Program-made: the position numbers and the translations under genes
Shown: in pieces, positions 1 through 5,019 of the stretch
Layout of the letters: every line of letters starts with the position of its first letter
Numbering within the stretch: the first letter of the stretch is position 1
The notes under the pieces: model-generated
Seen by the model: the letters and a program-made list of their open reading frames with translations, nothing else
Databases searched by the model: none
Told to the model about the DNA's origin: nothing
Assembly: GCA_017984715.1 (NCBI GenBank)
Contig: JAGNYY010000024.1
Coordinates: 1 to 9,682, forward strand
From: Rhodoluna sp.
Lineage (GTDB): Bacteria > Actinomycetota > Actinomycetes > Actinomycetales > Microbacteriaceae
Reading direction: 5' to 3'
Length of the DNA stretch: 9,682 nucleotides

Positions 1-2
1 TA

Positions 3-347
3 ACACAGGGGTTATCCACAGGGAATGCGACCTTTTTTCCAACAATCAAATGATTACCCGAGTCGGTTTGCGATCCTGCCTCCTATTTCAATGTCCAAAT
101 CACCTTCATTGGCGGCACGGGTTATCCAAAAATTGGCTGGGATGCCTCAACGCTCACCTACTTCAGCGCGACAAATAATCGGGCAACAATCGCAGGAAGT
201 TTTAGCACCACGAATGCTGCTTCGCTGTCGTCAGCCAACCAGTGCCTAACGGTTGTCGCTCCAAGCTGCCGCCCAGATAGTTCGACGCCTTCGGGTTTAG
301 GAATGACGAGTCTTGGCCAAGAGGTGTTGTCGCCGGCGGTGAATTAA
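3..347 (+). pseudogene. Possible 3' remnant of a secreted or surface protein gene, with an in-frame stop
   Basis: This is a reading frame without an intact gene. Codons in the frame of positions 3-5 run to a TGA at 51-53, then stay open for 97 codons to a TAA at 345-347. After the TGA there is no ATG, GTG or TTG until ATG at 303, so it cannot be a normal gene start. The translation is rich in Ser, Thr, Asn, Ala and Gly, with stretches such as VQITFIGGTGYPKIGWD and RATIAGSFSTTNAAS and a few Cys residues. This looks like the exported domain of a surface or pilin-like protein. The codons resemble those of neighbouring genes, whereas the overlapping 25-249 frame gives an Arg/Pro/Ser/Gln-rich shadow-like peptide. 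I infer a decayed gene tail, or one broken by a nonsense change, whose 5' part lies left of the window. A chance open frame is possible, and no family is recognised. Confidence 0.3.
12..20 (+). promoter_or_regulatory. DnaA-box-like 9-mer
   Basis: TTATCCACA matches the DnaA-box consensus TTATNCACA exactly. A one-mismatch copy, TTATCCAAA, lies at 122-130. The heptamer CACAGGG also occurs twice, at 4-10 and 17-23. No AT-rich unwinding region, box cluster or dnaA/dnaN gene is visible, so an origin is not supported. It could be an isolated DnaA site or a chance match. Confidence 0.2.
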
Positions 348-366
348 GGGGTCTTAGGTGCGCAAG

Positions 367-1560
367 CTAGGCGATGGGGGACGTCTCAACCATCTGGTCG
401 ATTGTGTCAGCGGCAAGCACGTGCTCGATTGCCAAGACGTTTGCTCCGATGATGCCGCCCTCGCGGCCAACCTTGCTTTGGACGATTGAAAGATTCTCGC
501 TTGCCAATGGCATTGATCGCGCGTAAACAACTTCGCGCACCCCGGCAATCAAATGCTCGCCCGCTGAAGATAGCGAGCCACCGATGACAATCACAGCTGG
601 GTTGATCAGACTCACGCAGGTGCTAAGAACCTCACCGATGTCACGACCGGCCTGGCGGATGGCTTGGATTGCCTCTACCTTTGCTCTTCTGGTCGCGTCG
701 ATTAGGTCTGACGTGTTGCGAATCGGCAATCCCTCTGAAACCAACTTCTTGATAATTGCTGGTGCGCTGGCGACCGCTTCGAGGCACCCAAAATTACCGC
801 AGTGACATGAAACGTCGCCGCCGCTGGAAACGCGAACGTGGCCTATGTCGCCGGCGGTGCCCTGGGCTCCACGCTGCAAAAGACCGCCAGAGATGATTCC
901 CGAACCGATGCCGGTGGCGGCTTTTAGGAAGATCAGGTGATCTACATCCGGGTAGGCAACGTGGCGCTCACCGAGAGCCATGACGTTCACATCGTTATCG
1001 ACCAGCACCTTGGCGTTGAACTCTTGATTCACCCGAGCAGGCACGTCGAAGCCATCCCAGCCCATCATGATTGGCGGGCTCGCTGGCTTGCCGGTCGAGT
1101 GCTCAACCGGGCCAGGCAACCCGATGCCAATGGCCAACAGTTGGTCGCTGGTAAGACCTTGACCGGCCAGAAGGTGCTTAAGTTCGGCAATCATCCAGCG
1201 GAGACATACCTCTGGTCCATCTGAAATCTGACGCTTAGTTTCGATCGAGACCAGAATTTTTCCGCTGAAGTTGGCCAGGGAAGCAACAGCATGCGAAGCA
1301 CCAAAGTCGACGCCGGCGACCACGTATGCGTTCTCGTTGAGCACTAGTTGAGAGGAAGGGCGACCGCCGGTTGATGAGCTTTCGGCAGCGGGGGCAATCA
1401 TGCCGAGGCTGATGAGCGGGTCGAGTCGCAACGAAATAGTTGAGCGTGCCAACCCACTGAGTTCAGCCAGTTCTGCTTTGGTGTGAGGCTGACCGTCGCG
1501 GAATATCTGGAACAAACGCCCAGAGCTGAGCCCGAAGTTGCCTCTGTTGATTTCCGCCAT
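367..1560 (-). CDS. ROK-family transcriptional repressor with N-terminal winged helix-turn-helix
   Basis: This is a 397-residue cytoplasmic DNA-binding regulator of sugar catabolism. Residues about 10-60 form a winged HTH (HTKAELAELSGLARSTISLR), followed by the GGRP linker at 65-68 usual in ROK repressors. The sugar-kinase-like fold follows: phosphate-loop-like DFGASHA (85-91), GIGLPGPV (145-152), the VDND sugar-site motif (187-190), and the zinc site with His241 and Cys252, Cys254 and Cys259 in CHCGNFGCLE. It is divergent from the sugar operon and probably represses it by binding the dyad at 1624-1644, released by a sugar ligand. Start choice: ATG at 1560 has a TATGAT box 6 nt upstream, the actinobacterial leaderless pattern. 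A GTG at 1611 would add 17 residues but has no clear ribosome-binding site. The family is certain; the ligand is unknown. No terminator is visible downstream of the stop. Confidence 0.93.
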   Translation of the reverse strand: MAEINRGNFGLSSGRLFQIFRDGQPHTKAELAELSGLARSTISLRLDPLISLGMIAPAAESSSTGGRPSSQLVLNENAYVVAGVDFGASHAVASLANFSGKILVSIETKRQISDGPEVCLRWMIAELKHLLAGQGLTSDQLLAIGIGLPGPVEHSTGKPASPPIMMGWDGFDVPARVNQEFNAKVLVDNDVNVMALGERHVAYPDVDHLIFLKAATGIGSGIISGGLLQRGAQGTAGDIGHVRVSSGGDVSCHCGNFGCLEAVASAPAIIKKLVSEGLPIRNTSDLIDATRRAKVEAIQAIRQAGRDIGEVLSTCVSLINPAVIVIGGSLSSAGEHLIAGVREVVYARSMPLASENLSIVQSKVGREGGIIGANVLAIEHVLAADTIDQMVETSPIA

Positions 1561-1566
1561 AGATAA

Positions 1567-1572
1567 ATCATA
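1567..1572 (-). promoter_or_regulatory. Candidate -10 box for a leaderless ROK transcript
   Basis: Read on the minus strand the hexamer is TATGAT (consensus TATAAT, one mismatch). Exactly 6 nt (TTATCT) separate it from ATG at 1560. That spacing would put the transcription start at or within a base or two of the A of ATG, as in leaderless actinobacterial genes. No convincing -35 lies 17-18 nt further upstream. This box would fall inside the gene if the GTG at 1611 were the true start. Confidence 0.45.
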
Positions 1573-1623
1573 ATCGGCGAGATTTGAATACTTTCGAGGA
1601 AAGTTTGTCACAAATGCGTAACG

Positions 1624-1644
1624 TTATGACGATTATCGACATAA
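1624..1644. promoter_or_regulatory. Inverted-repeat operator, probable ROK repressor site
   Basis: This is a 21-bp dyad centred at 1634. Its arms are TTATG-n-CGA and TCG-n-CATAA around a 3-bp centre, so 8 of 9 arm positions on each side are complementary. It is the best symmetrical element in the divergent gap between the repressor and the operon. Its right half overlaps the best -35-like hexamer for the plus-strand operon (TCGACA, 1636-1641), the position expected for a repressor site. The partly overlapping 8-bp palindrome TAACGTTA at 1619-1626 could extend the recognition region. The assignment to the neighbouring ROK protein is inference. Confidence 0.6.
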
Positions 1645-1666
1645 GTCTGAAAGTTCACGTCATTAT
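1636..1666 (+). promoter_or_regulatory. Candidate promoter of the sugar operon
   Basis: TCGACA at 1636-1641 matches TTGACA at five of six bases. CATTAT at 1661-1666 matches TATAAT at four of six. The 19-bp spacer is longer than ideal. A TATTTA at 1664-1669 is an alternative -10. The -35 lies within the right arm of the dyad. Initiation here would give a 5' leader of about 30-35 nt before the ATG at 1706. Support is moderate at best. Confidence 0.3.
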
Positions 1667-1705
1667 TTACTCAGAGAAGTTTTCGAAGTGCGAAAGGAAC
1701 GAATC

Positions 1706-2527
1706 ATGAAGTTTGGATACCAGACCATCACCTGGGGTGGGGTCGTCGGTCACCCTGGAGGCGTAACCAGCATCAAGGACCTTTTCTACATGACCCACGG
1801 CGACACCAAGGCCGCCATCCGTGACATTGCTCAGGCCGGTTATCAGGGCGTTGAGGTTTTCGACGGAAACCTAGCCGAGTTTGCCGGCAACCCAGAGGAC
1901 CTGCTTCAGGTTCTGGCCGAGAACAACATCGAACTTGTCTCGGTTTACACAGGCGCCAACTTCATCTATGACGACATTTTGGACGACGAGCTCTTCAAGA
2001 TCGAGCAGGCGGCACACCTAGCCAAGCAGTTCGGTGCAAGCCGCATCGTTCTTGGTGGCGGAGCAAAGCGCCCAAATGGCCCTCAGGTCGACGACTTCAA
2101 GAAGGTAGGTCGAGGCCTGGACATGGCGGCCGACATCGCCCGTGACAATGGTCTCGAGAGCAGCTACCACCCACACCTTGGCACCATCTCAGAAACCTTG
2201 GATGGCTTCCACCAGATCATGGATTCCTGCTCAATTGGCTTCTGTCCAGACACCGCGCACCTGACCGCATCCGGAATCGACCCGGTTGCGGCGATCGACC
2301 GTTATGGCGACCGCCTAAAGCACATCCACTTCAAGGACCTAGCCAAGAAGACTGGAAACTTCACCCCACTCGGCGAGGGTGACATTGACTTCAAAGAAAT
2401 CCTGGCAGCAATCAAGCGAGCAAACTACGACAGCTGGCTAATGGTTGAGCTCGATTCCTATGAAGGTGATCCGAAACACGCAGCAGAAATAAGCAAGAGG
2501 TATCTAGAGCAACTATTTGCTAACTAG
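1706..2527 (+). CDS. IolE-like TIM-barrel enzyme (sugar isomerase/epimerase superfamily; probable keto-sugar dehydratase or eliminase)
   Basis: This is a 273-residue cytoplasmic protein with the AP-endonuclease-2/xylose-isomerase-like TIM barrel. Likely metal ligands at strand ends are Glu50 (QGVEVF), Asp182 (CPDTAHL), His208 (KHIHFKD) and Glu248 (LMVELD). The fourth-strand region reads SSYHPHLGT (153-160), a His-x-His pattern like the one I associate with 2-keto-myo-inositol dehydratase IolE, where epimerases usually carry Glu. This argues for loss of water or a leaving group next to a ketone rather than epimerisation. In a levoglucosan-type route it would be one of the LgdB steps (elimination or hydration). 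The start is ATG 1706 with AAAGGA at 1693-1698; an in-frame GTG at 1688 overlaps that site and is rejected. It is the first gene of the operon, 47 nt before the binding-protein gene. Superfamily is sure; the reaction is inferred. Confidence 0.88.
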   Translation: MKFGYQTITWGGVVGHPGGVTSIKDLFYMTHGDTKAAIRDIAQAGYQGVEVFDGNLAEFAGNPEDLLQVLAENNIELVSVYTGANFIYDDILDDELFKIEQAAHLAKQFGASRIVLGGGAKRPNGPQVDDFKKVGRGLDMAADIARDNGLESSYHPHLGTISETLDGFHQIMDSCSIGFCPDTAHLTASGIDPVAAIDRYGDRLKHIHFKDLAKKTGNFTPLGEGDIDFKEILAAIKRANYDSWLMVELDSYEGDPKHAAEISKRYLEQLFAN

Positions 2528-2531
2528 AAAA

Positions 2532-2545
2532 TCCACCCATCCATC
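2532..2545 (+). repeat. 14-bp leader repeat, copy 1
   Basis: TCCACCCATCCATC lies 30 nt before the binding-protein start and recurs exactly at 3776-3789. Both copies are followed by a related purine/pyrimidine pattern (GCATTTCC here, GCTTCC there), then a CTAA sequence and the Shine-Dalgarno site. A shared RNA-processing or RNA-binding site, or a duplicated leader, would explain this. Copy 1 has no nearby pairing partner. Confidence 0.5.
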
Positions 2546-2574
2546 AAAGCATTTCCCTAAACCAGGAGAAAAGA

Positions 2575-3732
2575 ATGAAGAAACTAGTAACAAGCATCGG
2601 AGTGAGCCTTGCATTGATGCTGTCGCTTTCAGCCTGTTCAGTAACCGGCGGAACCACAGATGCCGCTACCGACAGCACGATTGCAGCGACAGTTGACGCA
2701 GCACTTGCTTCACTAGAAGGTCAGGTTCTAAGCCTCGGCCCAAACGGCGAAACCCCATCTGGGTTCGAAACCACCGAAGTTAGCGACGCAGATCTTGCAA
2801 CCATCAAGGCCGGCAAGTTCACCGCAGCAATCGTCATGCACTACGGCGGCAACGACTGGGCTACCGCTCAGGTTGAAGGCCTAAAGAGTGAGTTTGCTCG
2901 TCTAGGCATCGAGGTCGTCGCCGTTACCGACGCTGACTTCAAGCCAGAGAAGCAGGTTTCAGACATCGAGACCGTTATGGCCCTAAAGCCAGACATCATC
3001 ATCTCGATTCCTACCGACCCAGTGGCAACCGCAGCCGCATACAAGAAGGCTTCTGCAGCCGGCATCAAGTTGGTCTTCATGGACAACGTGCCTGCAGGCA
3101 TGGTTGGCGGCAAGGACTACGTTTCTGTAGTTTCAGCTGACAACAAGGGCAACGGTGTGGTCTCGGCTCACCTTATGGCCAAGGCGCTAAACGGCAAGGG
3201 AAACATTGGTCTGATCTACCACGACGCAGACTTCTTCGTCACCAAGCAGCGCTTCGAAGGCTTCAAGGAGACCCTGTCACAGTACCCAGACATCACTGTT
3301 GTTGAAGAAAAGGGTATCGGCGGTCCTGACTTTGCCGGCGACGCTCAGGCAGCAGCAACCGCATTGCTAACCAAGCACCCTGACCTAGATGGCATCTGGG
3401 GCGTTTGGGATGTACCTGCAGAGGGCATCATGGCTGCAGCTCGTGAAGCAGGTCGCACCGACCTGAAGATCGCAACCCAGGACCTTGGCACCAACGTCGC
3501 GATTCAGCTTGCTAAGAACGAGCTAATCGTTGGCCTAGGCGCTCAGCGTCCATTCGACCAGGGCATCGCAGAAGCACGCCTTGGTGCACTAGCGAAGATC
3601 GGCAAGACCGGGCTTCCTATCTTCGTAGCAATGGGCGCACTGCCTGTTAGCCACGACAACGTGCTTGAGGCATGGAAGACCGTCTACAGCGTAGACGCTC
3701 CAGCCGTAGTCAAGGACGCATTCAAGAAGTAA
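2575..3732 (+). CDS. ABC transporter sugar-binding lipoprotein (RbsB-like, Peripla_BP_4 type)
   Basis: This is a 385-residue extracytoplasmic solute receptor. It has a lipoprotein signal: positive MKK, hydrophobic core 8-18, and lipobox LSAC with Cys21 as the lipidated residue. A low-complexity Thr/Ala/Ser tether follows. From about residue 80 it has the two-lobed ribose-type sugar-binding fold: AAIVMHYGGNDWA (84-96), IISIPTDPVATAAAYKKA (142-159), VFMDNVP (167-173), GVWDVPAEGIMAAAREAG (276-293) and ATQDLG (300-305), which carries a probable sugar-contacting Asp303. The usual family length is 310-340; the extra length is the N-terminal tether and linker. AGGAG at 2564-2568 sits 6 nt before the ATG. 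It precedes the ATPase and permease genes and is followed by a strong hairpin, consistent with higher expression than its partners. Its codons favour CTA, GCA and CCA, which also fits high expression. The ligand is not readable from sequence. Confidence 0.93.
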   Translation: MKKLVTSIGVSLALMLSLSACSVTGGTTDAATDSTIAATVDAALASLEGQVLSLGPNGETPSGFETTEVSDADLATIKAGKFTAAIVMHYGGNDWATAQVEGLKSEFARLGIEVVAVTDADFKPEKQVSDIETVMALKPDIIISIPTDPVATAAAYKKASAAGIKLVFMDNVPAGMVGGKDYVSVVSADNKGNGVVSAHLMAKALNGKGNIGLIYHDADFFVTKQRFEGFKETLSQYPDITVVEEKGIGGPDFAGDAQAAATALLTKHPDLDGIWGVWDVPAEGIMAAAREAGRTDLKIATQDLGTNVAIQLAKNELIVGLGAQRPFDQGIAEARLGALAKIGKTGLPIFVAMGALPVSHDNVLEAWKTVYSVDAPAVVKDAFKK

Positions 3733-3738
3733 CAAAAA

Positions 3739-3776
3739 ACCAGGTGGTTGGGTGTTTGCGCACCCAGCCACCTGGT
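3739..3776 (+). terminator. Strong stem-loop after the binding-protein gene (attenuator or mRNA-stabilising hairpin)
   Basis: ACCAGGTGG at 3739-3747, T3748 and TGGGTG at 3749-3754 pair with CACCCA at 3761-3766, G3767 and CCACCTGGT at 3768-3776. This is a 16-bp stem with one T-G wobble and a 6-nt loop (TTTGCG). It starts 6 nt after the stop codon. On the plus strand an A-run precedes it but no T-run follows, so it is not a canonical intrinsic terminator. It more likely shields the upstream mRNA from 3' exonucleases or stops only part of the transcription. On the minus strand it would be followed by a T-run, but no minus-strand gene ends there. Confidence 0.75.
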
Positions 3777-3789
3777 CCACCCATCCATC
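3776..3789 (+). repeat. 14-bp leader repeat, copy 2
   Basis: This is an exact second copy of TCCACCCATCCATC (first at 2532-2545). Here it begins on the last base of the big hairpin and forms the left arm and loop of a second small hairpin. Ribosome-binding AAGGAG follows at 3811-3816. Confidence 0.5.
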
Positions 3790-3795
3790 TGGGTG
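3778..3795 (+). promoter_or_regulatory. Small second stem-loop in the dehydrogenase leader
   Basis: CACCCA at 3778-3783 pairs with TGGGTG at 3790-3795 around loop TCCATC. The same hexamer pair forms the inner stem of the preceding hairpin (TGGGTG 3749-3754, CACCCA 3761-3766), so the four arms could in principle exchange partners. Two stacked hairpins and a 15-nt run to AAGGAG make up the whole leader of the downstream gene. Any switching is speculation. Confidence 0.4.
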
Positions 3796-3822
3796 CTTCC
3801 AAGTTTATCTAAGGAGATTTCA

Positions 3823-5019
3823 ATGAAAAACATAAACGTAGGCCTAATCGGCGGCGGATTCATGGGCAAGGCCCACTCACTGGCTTATGCAGCAGTGCCA
3901 ATGTTCTTCTGGCCATCAAAGGTCATGCCGGTCAAGCACACTCTCGCCGAGTTCACCGACGCGATGGCTGCCGATGCGGCCACCCGCTTTGGTTTTGAAA
4001 ACTCCACCAGCGACTGGAAGAGCATCATTGATAACCCGGACATCGACTTGGTCGACATCGCCACCCCAAACAACTCACACGCAGAAATCGCAATCGCCGC
4101 TTTAGCAGCCGGCAAGCACGTCATCTGCGAAAAGCCGCTTGCCCGCACCGTCGAAGAAGCAGCCGCCATGTATGAAGCAGCTCGCAAGTCGAACTCGGTA
4201 AACATGGTTGCCTTCAACTATCGCCGCACTCCAGCTGTGGCCCTTGCTAAGAAGTACATCGAAGATGGCTCAATCGGCAAGATCATCAACTTCCGCGCCA
4301 CCTATTTGCAAGACTGGTCGGCCGACCCAAACTCTCCGCTTTCATGGCGCTTCCAGAAGTCGGTTGCCGGTTCTGGCGCAGTGGGCGACATTCTGACCCA
4401 CGTTCTAGACCTGGCTCGCTATTTGGTTGACGAGGTCACCGCGGTTTCAGCGATGACCAACCACATCATCACCGAGCGCCCACTTCAGCAGTCTGGTTCA
4501 GACTCGCTAGGCAACTCAAAGGGTGGTTCAGACGCGCCAAAGGGTGCGGTTGATGTTGAAGATGAGGTTCTCTCACTCATCAAGTTCGCTAACGGAGCCA
4601 TCGGTTCTGTGGAGGCAACCCGCAACGCCTGGGGCCGCAATAACTTCATCACCCTTGAGATCCACGGCACAGAGGGCTCAATCGCATTCAACTATGAGAA
4701 CCGCGACCAGCTAGAGGTCTGCTTCAAGTCTGACGAGGGTGACCGACGCGGTTTCCGCACTGTCTACACCGGGCCCAACCACCCCAACGGTGCCGCACTG
4801 TGGCCTATCCCAGCACTGGGTATCGGCTATGGCGAGACCAAGATCATTGAAGCTCACGACCTATTCACCGCTATTGCCGGTGGCGAGCCAGTGCGCCCAG
4901 ACTTCGGTGATGGCTACCAGGTTGCCCTAATTGACGATGCAATTCTCCGTTCTGCAGAGTCTGGCCAGTGGGTCAAGGTTCCTCAGCTCGACCGTGCAAC
5001 CGGCAAGGTCTCGGCCTAA
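3823..5019 (+). CDS. Gfo/Idh/MocA-family NAD(P)-dependent sugar dehydrogenase, levoglucosan-dehydrogenase-like (LgdA type)
   Basis: This 398-residue cytoplasmic enzyme is predicted to oxidise a sugar-ring hydroxyl, probably at C3, to a ketone. The Rossmann loop is GGGFMG (10-15), and VDIATPNNSHAEIAIAA (77-93) closes the nucleotide domain. Catalytic Lys104 lies in ICEKPLA, and the second catalytic motif, GDILTHVLD, contains Asp189 and His193. The substrate-side segment NFRATYLQDWSADPNSPLSW (156-175) resembles the levoglucosan dehydrogenase subgroup as I remember it, which I could not verify here. A generic inositol or other sugar dehydrogenase remains possible. The start is ATG 3823 with AAGGAG at 3811-3816; an upstream in-frame start near 3748 would read through the hairpin stem and add a non-family leader, so it is rejected. 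The stop overlaps the ATPase start by one base (TAATG), indicating translational coupling. Confidence 0.9.
   Translation: MKNINVGLIGGGFMGKAHSLAYAAVPMFFWPSKVMPVKHTLAEFTDAMAADAATRFGFENSTSDWKSIIDNPDIDLVDIATPNNSHAEIAIAALAAGKHVICEKPLARTVEEAAAMYEAARKSNSVNMVAFNYRRTPAVALAKKYIEDGSIGKIINFRATYLQDWSADPNSPLSWRFQKSVAGSGAVGDILTHVLDLARYLVDEVTAVSAMTNHIITERPLQQSGSDSLGNSKGGSDAPKGAVDVEDEVLSLIKFANGAIGSVEATRNAWGRNNFITLEIHGTEGSIAFNYENRDQLEVCFKSDEGDRRGFRTVYTGPNHPNGAALWPIPALGIGYGETKIIEAHDLFTAIAGGEPVRPDFGDGYQVALIDDAILRSAESGQWVKVPQLDRATGKVSA

Noticed and set aside
25..249. A 74-codon plus-strand open frame starting at ATG 25
   Set aside because: Its product is Arg-, Pro-, Ser- and Gln-rich with no recognisable pattern, it lacks a ribosome-binding site, and another frame of the same stretch is more protein-like.
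312..338. Short palindromes CTTGGCCAAG (312-321) and CGCCGGCG (331-338) as a terminator between the converging ends
   Set aside because: Neither has a spacer loop or an adjoining T-run on either strand.
1565..1585. Second dyad, AAATC and GATTT 21 bp apart end to end, near the ROK start
   Set aside because: Only the outer five bases pair; the interior is not symmetrical and does not align with the stronger dyad, so chance is likely.
1688..1705. GTG 1688 as the start of the first TIM-barrel gene
   Set aside because: It would overlap the AAAGGA ribosome-binding site of ATG 1706, and the family sequence begins at MKFGYQT.
3739..3776. The hairpin as an intrinsic terminator for a minus-strand transcript
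   Set aside because: A T-run would follow on that strand, but no credible minus-strand gene lies to the right of it.
3748..3822. Upstream extension of the first dehydrogenase
   Set aside because: The extra 25 residues would be coded by the hairpin and leader; AAGGAG at 3811 fits ATG 3823 and the Rossmann strand begins right after it.
4968..5018. Upstream extension of the ATPase into the dehydrogenase gene
   Set aside because: ATG 5019 overlaps the stop in TAATG and gives the normal RbsA-type N-terminus.
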